From: Prochlorococcus marinus str. MIT 9302
Lineage (GTDB): Bacteria; Cyanobacteriota; Cyanobacteriia; PCC-6307; Cyanobiaceae
Reading direction: 5' to 3'
DNA length: 64,000 nt
Assembly: GCF_000759975.1 (NCBI RefSeq)
Contig: NZ_JNAM01000005.1
Coordinates: 124,001-188,000, forward strand
Position numbers and translations under genes: made by a program. This document shows, piece by piece, positions 55,091 to 63,746 of the stretch. The notes below the pieces were generated by a model. That model did no database searches. It had not been told where the DNA came from and saw nothing but the letters and a program-made list of their open reading frames with translations. How positions within the stretch are numbered: the first letter of the stretch is position 1; each line of letters starts with the position of its first letter.

Positions 55091-56512
55091 TTAAGCGTCA
55101 TAGTACATAAAGAATTCATGTGGATGAGGCCTCTGTCTTAATTGTTGTACCTCTTCGTATTTTATATCGATAAAGTTATCAATAAAATCTTCAGTAAATA
55201 CTCCACCAGCTAGAAGATAATCCTTGTCAGCTTTTAGTGCGTTAAGTGAATCATTTAGAGATGAAGGTACGGTATCAATTTTTGCCAGTTCATCGGCTGG
55301 GAGTTCGAATAAATCAACATCAACTCCATCACCAGGATCAATTTGATTTTTGATTCCATCAATACCAGCTAGCATCATTACAGAGAAAGCTAGATATGGG
55401 TTGGCTAGTGCATCACCTGATCTAAATTCTAATCTCTTAGCTTTTGGGCTTGGCCCAGTTAATGGTATTCTGACTGCAGCAGATCTATTACCCTCAGAAT
55501 AAACTAGATTTACTGGAGCTTCGAATCCTGGAACCAATCTTTTATAACTATTTGTAGTTGGATTAGTAAATGCTAAGAATGATGGAGCATGTTTAAGTAT
55601 GCCTCCGATGTACCATCTAGCTGTTTGAGATAAATTTGCATAGGCACCTTCACCAAAGAATAGTGGCTGTCCACTCTTCCATAAACTTTGGTGAACATGC
55701 ATTCCAGTTCCATTATCGTTAAATACAGGTTTAGGCATAAATGTTGCAGTTTTCCCATACTTTTTAGCTACGTTTCTAACCACGTATTTATACGTCATAA
55801 CGTTATCGGCAGCATTTATTAAAGAATCAAATTTCATTCCAAGCTCATGTTGGCCGGCACCAGCAACTTCATGGTGATGTTTTTCTGTAGGGATACCTAA
55901 TTCACCCATAAGAAGAAGCATCTCAGATCTGATATCTTGCGCAGTATCATTTGGAGCTACTGGAAAATATCCTTCTTTATACTGTATTTTGTATCCTAAG
56001 TTTCCACCTTCTTCTATTCTCCCTGTATTCCATGGAGCTTCAATCGTATCTACACTATAAAAACAACCTCCTTCTTTAGAGTCATATCTAACATCATCAA
56101 ATAAGAAGAATTCTGGCTCTGGTCCAAAAAATGCAGTATCTGCTATACCAGTAGAGTCTAAATATTTTAAAGCCTTTTGAGCTAAAGCTCTTGGACATCT
56201 ATCATAAGGCTCCCCGCTTCTTGGCTCTTGAATAGAGCAAATCATACTTAGAGTTTTATGTTTATAAAAAGGATCGATCCAAGCTGTAGTTGCATCAGGA
56301 ACCATTGACATATCAGATGCATTAATTGCTTTCCAACCTCTTATTGATGAACCATCAAATGCTAGACCTTCAGTAAAAGAATCCTCTTCTATCATGTCTG
56401 ATGTAAGAGTTAAATGTTGCCATTTACCATGAATATCTGTGAATTTTAAATCAATGAGTTCAATTCCTTCGTCTTTAATTTGACTTAAAACATCTTGTGG
56501 AGACTTAGACAA
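55091..56512 (-). CDS. glnA: Glutamine synthetase type I
   Basis: A 473-aa GSI subunit that condenses ammonium with glutamate, the main ammonium entry point. Signatures are [17 protein letters not shown], the [10 protein letters not shown] and [10 protein letters not shown] region, and [22 protein letters not shown]. Where enterobacterial GS has the adenylylated Tyr in LYDLP, this protein has Phe402 in LFELP, so that modification is impossible. It is preceded by an NtcA promoter and followed by a strong terminator. Confidence 0.97.
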   Translation of the reverse strand: MSKSPQDVLSQIKDEGIELIDLKFTDIHGKWQHLTLTSDMIEEDSFTEGLAFDGSSIRGWKAINASDMSMVPDATTAWIDPFYKHKTLSMICSIQEPRSGEPYDRCPRALAQKALKYLDSTGIADTAFFGPEPEFFLFDDVRYDSKEGGCFYSVDTIEAPWNTGRIEEGGNLGYKIQYKEGYFPVAPNDTAQDIRSEMLLLMGELGIPTEKHHHEVAGAGQHELGMKFDSLINAADNVMTYKYVVRNVAKKYGKTATFMPKPVFNDNGTGMHVHQSLWKSGQPLFFGEGAYANLSQTARWYIGGILKHAPSFLAFTNPTTNSYKRLVPGFEAPVNLVYSEGNRSAAVRIPLTGPSPKAKRLEFRSGDALANPYLAFSVMMLAGIDGIKNQIDPGDGVDVDLFELPADELAKIDTVPSSLNDSLNALKADKDYLLAGGVFTEDFIDNFIDIKYEEVQQLRQRPHPHEFFMYYDA

Positions 56513-56535
56513 AACTTTTGTAATACCTATATATG

Positions 56536-56577
56536 AAATTAATAACTTGATGATTCTTATTATGTATCAACCGTAAC
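56536..56577 (-). promoter_or_regulatory. NtcA-activated promoter of glnA
   Basis: On the minus strand the sequence reads GTT-N8-TAC (GTTACGGTTGATAC, 56577-56564), then exactly 22 nt, then TAATTT (56541-56536). This matches the NtcA promoter layout and repeats the urtA site (same GTTAC first five bases and GATAC last five bases), placing the two genes in one regulon. Confidence 0.75.
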
Positions 56578-56727
56578 TTTTTATAAGACTAGATGACTTC
56601 TTTCAGTGTTTCAAGTCATAAGTTTAATAATTGTTTACTTAAATATTTAAATTGAATGAATTTCTTTAAATAAATCTCGCTTATGTGGCGAAATTAGTCT
56701 AATTTAAAAGTAATTGGATGTAATGCT

Positions 56728-57912
56728 TTGACAGAAGCAAAACTTATTTCTGCTTTAAATGAAGAGAATTTAACTCATTTCTCAAAGACTTATGTTCCCT
56801 CTAGACTTTTATTAGGTCCTGGTCCTTCAAACGCACATCCAGAAGTTTTAAACGCTCTTTCCCTAAATCCAATTGGTCATTTAGATGAAGCATATATTTC
56901 ATTAATGTCTGATGTTCAACAACTTCTAAGATATACCTGGCAATGCAATAATCGTCTTACTCTCCCAATGAGTGGTACTGGAAGTGCCGCTATGGAAGCT
57001 TCAATAGCGAATTTTATAGAGGAAGGAGAAAAAATTCTTATCGCTAAGAAAGGATATTTTGGAGACAGACTTGTTGATATGGCTTCTAGATATAAAGCAG
57101 ATGTATCTGTTATGGAAAAACCTTGGGGTGAATCTTTTTCTTATGAAGAAATCAAGTATGAAATAGAGACTAAAAAACCAGCTATATTTGCTATTGTTCA
57201 CGCTGAAACATCTAGTGGGGTTTTACAACCTCTTGATGGAATTGGTGATGTATGTAGAAAAAATAACTGTTTGTTTTTAGTTGACGCAGTTACTTCCCTT
57301 GGCGCTTTAGAACTATTGATAGATGAATGGAAAATAGATTTAGCCTATAGTTGTAGCCAGAAAGGTTTAAGTTGCCCGCCTGGATTAAGTCCTTTTACAA
57401 TGAATAAGAGAGCTGAAGAAAAACTAAGTTCAAGAAAAACAAAAGTTCCTAACTGGTATTTAGATTTATCCCTTTTAAATAAATATTGGGGTTCAGATCG
57501 CGTTTACCATCATACCGCCCCTGTAAATATGAACTTTGCTATTCGAGAGGGTTTACGATTAATTGCAAATGAAGGTTTAGAGAATGTTTGGAATAGGCAT
57601 AATACCAATGCAAGGAAACTGTGGAATGGTTTAGAAAGTCTAGGCATGGAATTACATGTATCAAAGGATTATCGATTGCCAACTCTTACAACAGTTAAGA
57701 TTCCACCAGCAGTTGACGGAGATGGTTTTAGAAATCATCTTTTAAGAAACTTTGGAATAGAAATAGGAAATGGACTTGGAGAATTGTCTGGTAAGGTATG
57801 GCGTATAGGATTAATGGGCTATAACTCAAGTGAAGAGAATGTCGACAGATTATTAAACCTCTTTGATACTGAGTTAAAGAAATATTCTATTTTTGAGTCC
57901 TCAACTTTTTAA
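56728..57912 (+). CDS. Class V aminotransferase (serine/alanine-glyoxylate type)
   Basis: A 394-aa PLP enzyme. RLLLGPGPSNAHPEVL is the typical start, and the PLP-lysine lies in YSCSQKGLSCPPGLS; the VHAETSSGVLQPL and VDAVTSLGA regions are conserved. Such enzymes convert glyoxylate to glycine with serine or alanine as donor, part of photorespiration. The start is TTG at 56728. The gene is divergent from glnA, with 215 nt between them; its 3' end overlaps tadA by 26 nt. Confidence 0.88.
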   Translation: MTEAKLISALNEENLTHFSKTYVPSRLLLGPGPSNAHPEVLNALSLNPIGHLDEAYISLMSDVQQLLRYTWQCNNRLTLPMSGTGSAAMEASIANFIEEGEKILIAKKGYFGDRLVDMASRYKADVSVMEKPWGESFSYEEIKYEIETKKPAIFAIVHAETSSGVLQPLDGIGDVCRKNNCLFLVDAVTSLGALELLIDEWKIDLAYSCSQKGLSCPPGLSPFTMNKRAEEKLSSRKTKVPNWYLDLSLLNKYWGSDRVYHHTAPVNMNFAIREGLRLIANEGLENVWNRHNTNARKLWNGLESLGMELHVSKDYRLPTLTTVKIPPAVDGDGFRNHLLRNFGIEIGNGLGELSGKVWRIGLMGYNSSEENVDRLLNLFDTELKKYSIFESSTF

Positions 57913-58402
57913 ACCATAATTGTAAAATTTGACTGCATTCTTCTTCTAATATACCCCCTACAATTTCCATCTTGTGATGAGAGCTTTCATGCTTTGATAA
58001 GTCAATTGACCCTCCCAATCCACCTCTTTTCTTATCGTAGGCACCAAAAACAACTTTACCCATCCTCGCTTGAATAAGCGCCGATGCACACATGGTACAT
58101 GGTTCTAAATTTGTGATAGTAATACATTCATTAAATCTCCAATCATTTTTTATTAGAGATGCCTGCCTCAGTGCCATTATCTCAGCATGACCTAATGGGT
58201 CTTTATTTACACTTCTCCTGTTGACCCCTCTTCCAATACATCTTCCTCTATCATCTAAAATTATTGATGAGATTGGTAGCTCAACTTTTCCAATTTCTTC
58301 TGATCTTCTTAATATGGAATTCATCCATTTAATGTAATTTAAATTATTTGTTATTTTATGTGGATCATTATTTCTATTTCCATTTTCAAAAATATTCCTC
58401 AT
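57887..58402 (-). CDS. tadA: tRNA-specific adenosine deaminase TadA
   Basis: A 171-aa zinc deaminase that makes inosine at the wobble position of tRNA-Arg(ACG). The zinc site is visible as HAEIMAL and EPCTMCASALIQAR. VVFGAYDKKRGGLGG and GGILEEECSQILQ follow as in the family. It is longer at the N-terminus than E. coli TadA. It converges on the aminotransferase gene with a 26-nt overlap. Confidence 0.88.
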   Translation of the reverse strand: MRNIFENGNRNNDPHKITNNLNYIKWMNSILRRSEEIGKVELPISSIILDDRGRCIGRGVNRRSVNKDPLGHAEIMALRQASLIKNDWRFNECITITNLEPCTMCASALIQARMGKVVFGAYDKKRGGLGGSIDLSKHESSHHKMEIVGGILEEECSQILQLWFKKLRTQK

Positions 58403-58445
58403 TTAACAATATTGAGAATAGACTTATTAATAGATATCTTATCTG

Positions 58446-59831
58446 ATGACTGAAGATTTAATTAATAAAAAAGATATATACTTTCCTTCGTATTTAGGGA
58501 CTAACAATAACTCTATTACTCTCCTCAATAGAGCAACTCAAATTCTTTGTGACTGGTTCTCTAATGCCGAAAAATCTGGTCCATTAACCTTTGATGAGAA
58601 TTTCAAGTGCTTAATGCCTGATGAGTATGGTGATTCTACAGAAGATTTGTTTTCTGAGATTCAATCCCTTCTGAATAATTCATTTAATCCCGTTCATCCG
58701 GGCTCTCTAGCTCATCTTGATCCCCCACCTTTGATTTTTTCTATTTTAGGAGATTTAATTGCTGCTGGTTTAAATAATAATCTTCTTGCTTACGAGTTGT
58801 CTCCAAGTGTTACTTTACTTGAGGAATCAATATGCAAATGGTTTGCAAAGAAAATAGGGTTTAATGATTCTTCAGGAGGCATAGCAGCCAGCGGAGGCAC
58901 TTTAAGTAATTTGAATGCACTTATAGCAGCTAGATATAATGCTGGATTAGGTTCAGATCCTGATTCTGTATTACTTGTAAGTGAAGATGCTCATTCTTCC
59001 TTCATTAAATGCACAAGAATTATGGGACTTGCTGATACAAATCTAGTAAAGATTAAAACTGATAATAAAGGTTGTATGGATATAGATAATCTAAAAAAAT
59101 CTTTAGATCAATGTTTAAGAAATAATAAAAAAATTTTTGCTATTGTTGCCACATTAGGAACAACTGTAAGAGGAGCAATTGATCCTATTAAGAATATAAG
59201 TGATATATGCAAAGAAAGAAATATTTGGCTACATATCGATGGCTCTATAGGTGGGATTTTTGGAGTAACATCTATTCCAATAGAAGGATTAAATAATATT
59301 CATCAGGCTAATTCCATAACAATAAATCCCCAAAAAATAATTGGTATTACAAAGACTTCTTCTCTGTTATTGGTATCAAATATGCGTACTTTGGAAAATA
59401 CATTTTCAACTGGACTTCCATACATATCATCTAAGGAAAATATTGTAAACAGAGGAGAATTAGGTATTCAAGGTTCTAGACCTGCAGAAGTTATAAAACT
59501 TTGGCTTGGATTAAGATCTTTAGGTTTGAAAGGAATGGAAGACATCTTAACCTCATCAATTAATAGAAAAGACTTTTTTATAAAAAATATTAATAAAAAT
59601 AAGTTTGAAATATATTCAGGGCCTCTACATATTATTTCATTCTTACCAAAGGGACTTACTACAAAAGACACAGATTTCTGGACGCAATCTAAAGTTAATG
59701 AACTAATGAAAAATAATTTTATGCTTTCTAGACCAAAATTTAAAGGTAAATATTATTTAAAAGTTGTCATGGGTAATTACAATACTAATGAATCTCATAT
59801 TGAAGAACTTTTGAAAATTTTACACGCTTAA
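58446..59831 (+). CDS. PLP-dependent group II decarboxylase
   Basis: A 461-aa enzyme of the pyridoxal-dependent decarboxylase family that includes glutamate, aromatic-amino-acid and diaminobutyrate decarboxylases. Conserved blocks are GSLAHLDPPP, ASGGTLSNLNALIAAR, LHIDGSIGGIFG and the PLP-lysine region TINPQKIIGITKTSS. The substrate is not evident. It is divergent from tadA, 43 nt apart, and followed by a short membrane ORF. Confidence 0.82.
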   Translation: MTEDLINKKDIYFPSYLGTNNNSITLLNRATQILCDWFSNAEKSGPLTFDENFKCLMPDEYGDSTEDLFSEIQSLLNNSFNPVHPGSLAHLDPPPLIFSILGDLIAAGLNNNLLAYELSPSVTLLEESICKWFAKKIGFNDSSGGIAASGGTLSNLNALIAARYNAGLGSDPDSVLLVSEDAHSSFIKCTRIMGLADTNLVKIKTDNKGCMDIDNLKKSLDQCLRNNKKIFAIVATLGTTVRGAIDPIKNISDICKERNIWLHIDGSIGGIFGVTSIPIEGLNNIHQANSITINPQKIIGITKTSSLLLVSNMRTLENTFSTGLPYISSKENIVNRGELGIQGSRPAEVIKLWLGLRSLGLKGMEDILTSSINRKDFFIKNINKNKFEIYSGPLHIISFLPKGLTTKDTDFWTQSKVNELMKNNFMLSRPKFKGKYYLKVVMGNYNTNESHIEELLKILHA

Positions 59832-59833
59832 CA

Positions 59834-59971
59834 ATGAATATCGGTAGACCAAAAATTATTGCAATAGTAACAGGGTTTATATCTATAGCTATTTGTATTG
59901 CTTACTTACTTTTAATAACTATCTTTGATTTCAGAAATTATCTAAATGATCAATTGTCAAATTTTACATAG
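59834..59971 (+). CDS. Small membrane protein, 45 aa
   Basis: ATG at 59834, 2 nt after the decarboxylase stop, opens a 45-codon frame encoding one transmembrane helix (ITGFISIAICIAYLLLITIF-like, about residues 11-31) and a short polar tail (NYLNDQLSNFT). Its 3' end overlaps the convergent GTPase gene by 8 nt. The tight coupling to the decarboxylase favours a real gene of unknown function. Confidence 0.5.
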   Translation: MNIGRPKIIAIVTGFISIAICIAYLLLITIFDFRNYLNDQLSNFT

Positions 59972-61472
59972 GAAATGGAGGCAAACTTTTATTCGATTTA
60001 GAATATTTTGTTATCTCAATTTTTGAAATAGCTTCTTTTATGAAGTTATTTAAAATGTCCTCTCTCTTACTTATTCTGTAGATTTTATCTACAACTTCTT
60101 GAATTCCTCCATCTCCCCAATCTTGCCCATTTTTAAAATATTCAATCAAACTTAGTCCTACTATTCTTATTAACCAGCCTGCTGTAATTGATTGTATCGA
60201 TTTTGATATTATTATTTTAGTCAAACTTGTAGCTAAAGCAGGAGAAAGAATGGCGAGCCCACCTTTTAGTATTCCTTGTTTAGCCAATGCGCTTAGCAAT
60301 GATTTCGATAAATCTTTTGCATCTTTTTTAGTAAGCTTTATTTCATATATTTTTGATAATTCCATTATCATTTGAAGATTAACCGAGGTAGTAGTAAGAA
60401 AATCAACCGCTGGAAGTGGATTAACTAGGATTACTCCTCCTGTTACCCACATATATTTATTAATCACTTTATTTGACATTAAGTATCTTTGTTCTTGTAC
60501 GAAATTTTTACTTTTAATACCTAACTTATTTGAGCGAAAAAGGATATTATCTGCCAATAACTCTTCACCATTATTATCGAGCGTTTCAATTATTTCTTTA
60601 AATAAACTTCCTACCTCTGGAACTAAATTTATGGCATCTGATTTTACATAAGGAGATTGTTGAGGTACTGCAATTGTTTTAACAACTGAAATTTTGTTTT
60701 TTCTAGCAGAAGTTATAGAAATTATATTTTCTTTGATAAGGTTATTTTCATCTCTAGACCTTAAATCACATTTATTTAGAACTATTATTATTTTTTTTCC
60801 TATTTTCAATAATTCATTAATTAAATAGTTTTCGTATTTATTTATGTCCTGATCTAACACAAAGAGAACTAAGTCAGAATTTGATGCTTGTATAATTGTT
60901 GCTTTTTCTCTTTCTTCGCCTAACTTAGATGGTTCGAATAATCCTGGAGTATCAATTATATTAATGTTTCTTTTTAATATTGGGATACGAATTTTATAGC
61001 TATTAATTTGCTTTGTTGTACCTATTTTCGCTGATGTTTGTCCTACAATATTTTTCAATAAAGATCTTGCTATTGATGTTTTTCCTGAGGAACCTGCTCC
61101 AAAAAGAGTAACTTTATAATCTCCTGTTTTTAATTGTGACTCTAGTTTATTTTTTTGGTAATTTAACAATTCAACTTTTAGTTTATCGTTTATTTTTTTA
61201 TTTATTTTATCGATCCCTTCCAAACTTATCTTGGCAGCACCATATGTATTCTTGAATGAAAGTGTATTCTTTTTATTTATGTATATAACTTTATAAACTA
61301 TTTTCTTAAATAACTTTTTATCAATCTTATAAAAGATATACATAGTTATTATTAAAGATAAAAGCGTATAAATATTTACTATTCTTATTAAAATCGAAAA
61401 TAAAATATATAGAATAAATATTAAAATAAAAAATTTAAAATACTTTAAATATTTTAATTTCAAGTAATTCAT
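59964..61472 (-). CDS. Membrane-associated Era-like GTPase with DUF697 domain
   Basis: A 502-aa protein. Two N-terminal hydrophobic segments (about residues 11-48) are followed by a TRAFAC GTPase domain with P-loop FGAGSSGKTSIA (about 122-133), NIIDTPGLF and VLNKCD. A C-terminal DUF697 region with more hydrophobic helices (YMWVTGGVILVNPLPAVDFLTTTSV) completes it. This is the YcjF/cyanobacterial DUF697 GTPase layout; the role is not established. It is the last gene of a bioY-lspA-GTPase series, 1 nt after lspA. Confidence 0.82.
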   Translation of the reverse strand: MNYLKLKYLKYFKFFILIFILYILFSILIRIVNIYTLLSLIITMYIFYKIDKKLFKKIVYKVIYINKKNTLSFKNTYGAAKISLEGIDKINKKINDKLKVELLNYQKNKLESQLKTGDYKVTLFGAGSSGKTSIARSLLKNIVGQTSAKIGTTKQINSYKIRIPILKRNINIIDTPGLFEPSKLGEEREKATIIQASNSDLVLFVLDQDINKYENYLINELLKIGKKIIIVLNKCDLRSRDENNLIKENIISITSARKNKISVVKTIAVPQQSPYVKSDAINLVPEVGSLFKEIIETLDNNGEELLADNILFRSNKLGIKSKNFVQEQRYLMSNKVINKYMWVTGGVILVNPLPAVDFLTTTSVNLQMIMELSKIYEIKLTKKDAKDLSKSLLSALAKQGILKGGLAILSPALATSLTKIIISKSIQSITAGWLIRIVGLSLIEYFKNGQDWGDGGIQEVVDKIYRISKREDILNNFIKEAISKIEITKYSKSNKSLPPFPM

Positions 61473-61473
61473 A

Positions 61474-61929
61474 TTATTTTTTTTTTAAAATTCTAAAGAT
61501 TATTATGATAAAACCAATATTAATGGAAATATCAGCAATATTAAATACTGGAAAATTTATAAAATTTAAATTAATAAAATCAATTACATAACCTTTTGCA
61601 ATTCTATCTATTCCATTACCAATTGTTCCTCCAAGAAAAAAACTATATGAAAAAAGATCTATTAAATTTGAGGAGTTCTTCCTTAATATTAAATTAATAA
61701 GTATTATTGAAAAAATAATACTTATTATAGATAAAAAAATTCTACTTCCACTAAATATGTTAAATGCTGCACCGTAATTCTTTACGAAGTCCAATCTAAA
61801 TAATAGAAAATCACTATTTACAAATATTTTGTAGTTAAAAAACATTAAATATTTTGTAAATTGATCAATTAGAATTACAAAAATACTCAAAAATAAAAAA
61901 TATAATTTTGTTTGTATTTTATTAATCAT
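61474..61929 (-). CDS. lspA: Lipoprotein signal peptidase LspA
   Basis: A 151-aa aspartyl protease of the inner membrane that cleaves prolipoprotein signal peptides. The catalytic Asp residues are in GTIGNGIDRI and NIADISIN; FVKNYGAAFNIFSG is the family motif between helices 2 and 3. Four transmembrane helices are predicted. It shares one base with bioY (61929). Confidence 0.93.
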   Translation of the reverse strand: MINKIQTKLYFLFLSIFVILIDQFTKYLMFFNYKIFVNSDFLLFRLDFVKNYGAAFNIFSGSRIFLSIISIIFSIILINLILRKNSSNLIDLFSYSFFLGGTIGNGIDRIAKGYVIDFINLNFINFPVFNIADISINIGFIIIIFRILKKK

Positions 61930-62498
61930 TATTTATTATTTTTTAAATATTTTATAGGTCTAATTAGTAATATTAGTGGAATAAGCATTATTAAATGATA
62001 TCCAATTTTACCTAAAGAGTATTTTGATATATTGTATAAAAAAATATTAAAATGATTGTAAAATATCATTTGTAAAAAGTTATATAATATTCCTGTTAAA
62101 TGCAATGCAATTATTGCTAAGAATCCTTCTTTTAAAAAATTGCCAATATTTATTTTACTTTTTTTATTTAAATTATCAATTATTTTAATTAATGGATAAG
62201 TACCTAATAAATAACCAAAATTTGGAGTGAGCAAATATCCAAGTGAACCCCCTTCATAAAAAACTGGGGATAAAAATAAACCTATAATTAAGTAAAGAGA
62301 AAATGCTCTGAAAACTACTTTTTTATCAAATATAAGTGTTAATAAAATAATGGTTGGAATTTGCCATGTAATTGGTATCTCATAGCTATTAATAGATTTT
62401 TCTATAAATTGAAAAGGAATATAAACAGGAATCATTATTGATATTATTAATAATTGAAGAGTAACTAGTATCTCAATTAATTTATATAAATTGAGCAT
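61929..62498 (-). CDS. bioY: Biotin transporter substrate-binding subunit BioY
   Basis: A 189-aa membrane protein of the ECF-type biotin transporter. Six hydrophobic helices are visible, with the conserved GYLLTPNFGYLLGTYP (biotin-binding region). ECF partner genes are not in this window. The protein suggests biotin uptake from the environment. The gene overlaps lspA by one base and follows the permease gene by 15 nt. Confidence 0.88.
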   Translation of the reverse strand: MLNLYKLIEILVTLQLLIISIMIPVYIPFQFIEKSINSYEIPITWQIPTIILLTLIFDKKVVFRAFSLYLIIGLFLSPVFYEGGSLGYLLTPNFGYLLGTYPLIKIIDNLNKKSKINIGNFLKEGFLAIIALHLTGILYNFLQMIFYNHFNIFLYNISKYSLGKIGYHLIMLIPLILLIRPIKYLKNNK

Positions 62499-62513
62499 GA
62501 TTATAATTTCTAT

Positions 62514-63746
62514 TTATAAACTTCTTAATGCAACAATCGGGTCTAACTTAGAAGCTCTTTTTGCGGGCAAAACTCCAAAGATTAAACCTATTGATCCTGA
62601 AATGATCATGGTAGAAAGAGTTGTTGTAATACCTACAGATGCAGGAAGCGGTGTTATCAGAGATAAAACAAATACACCTGATAATCCAGTTGTTGTTCCT
62701 ATTAATCCTCCAATTGTAGATAAAATCAATGCCTCTATTAAAAATTGAATTAATATATCTGACTGTTTTGCTCCTATTGCTTTTCTAAGACCTATCTCTT
62801 CAGTCCTTTCGCTAACAGAAACTAGCATAATATTCATTATTCCTATGCCTCCAACTACTAAAGATACTGCCCCAATACCTGCTAATAGAAATGTTAGCCC
62901 ACTTGTTATGTTAGTTACTATGTTTAATGCATCTTCTTGTGATCTAACTGCAAAATCATCATCTCTTATTATTTTATGTCTCTGCCTTAATAGATTAGTA
63001 ATTTGAAATTTTGCTGCACTTGTTGCATTTTTGTTTTTTGCTTCCACACTAATGAAGCTTAAACTTACCCCATATGTAGGATCCTTCCCAGTTATTCTAT
63101 TAACCATTGTAGTTAAAGGTATATATGCATTTTTATCTTGATTACTTCCAAATACAGCTCCTTTAGGTTTTAATATTCCGATTATTTCATAAGTATGATC
63201 TTTAATTCTGATTTTTTCCCCAAGTGAAGAAGATTTATTTATAAAAAATTCCTCTTTAAGATCAGGACCTATTACTACATAACTTCTTGCACTGTTAACA
63301 TCATTTTTTGATATAAATCTACCCTTGTCTACTTCAAAACTTCTAACATCTAGAAATTCAGGAGTGACTCCTGCAATTGAAATATTTAAGCTCTTAGAAT
63401 TTGATTGGACAACTTCGTTAGCAGAGATTTGTGGAGCAACTTTTTTAACAGTTGGGACTTGATTACTAATTGCTAATGCATCTTCCAAAACTAGATTTTT
63501 AGGAAATGAAATACCTCTTCTTCTTGTGTCATTATTACCAGGAACAATAAATAAAACATTTGCACCTAAATTACTTAATTGGTTTTTTGCTAATGTTTGA
63601 GCACCTCTTCCAAGTCCAACAAGTGTAATTACAGATGCATTTCCTATAATGATTCCCAACATTGTCAAAGAACTTCTCAATTTGTTCGATACCAATGTTT
63701 TAGTAGCCATGCCTAAGGCTTCTTTTATTGATATGTTTCTAGACAT
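62514..63746 (-). CDS. MacB-like ABC transporter permease (FtsX domain)
   Basis: A 410-aa protein with an N-terminal transmembrane helix, a periplasmic MacB_PCD-type domain (about residues 45-270) and three C-terminal helices of the FtsX domain, with SVSERTEEIGLRKAIGAKQSDI between them. MacB-type transporters move substrates across the periplasm rather than the membrane itself. The matching ATPase is not in the window. It overlaps the upstream gene by 8 nt. Confidence 0.85.
   Translation of the reverse strand: MSRNISIKEALGMATKTLVSNKLRSSLTMLGIIIGNASVITLVGLGRGAQTLAKNQLSNLGANVLFIVPGNNDTRRRGISFPKNLVLEDALAISNQVPTVKKVAPQISANEVVQSNSKSLNISIAGVTPEFLDVRSFEVDKGRFISKNDVNSARSYVVIGPDLKEEFFINKSSSLGEKIRIKDHTYEIIGILKPKGAVFGSNQDKNAYIPLTTMVNRITGKDPTYGVSLSFISVEAKNKNATSAAKFQITNLLRQRHKIIRDDDFAVRSQEDALNIVTNITSGLTFLLAGIGAVSLVVGGIGIMNIMLVSVSERTEEIGLRKAIGAKQSDILIQFLIEALILSTIGGLIGTTTGLSGVFVLSLITPLPASVGITTTLSTMIISGSIGLIFGVLPAKRASKLDPIVALRSL

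Noticed and set aside
56513-56727. glnA leader examined for a glutamine-riboswitch type RNA or small RNA
   Set aside because: No matching conserved blocks; only the NtcA site, -10 box and a short TCGC-N7-GCGA repeat near 56680 were seen.
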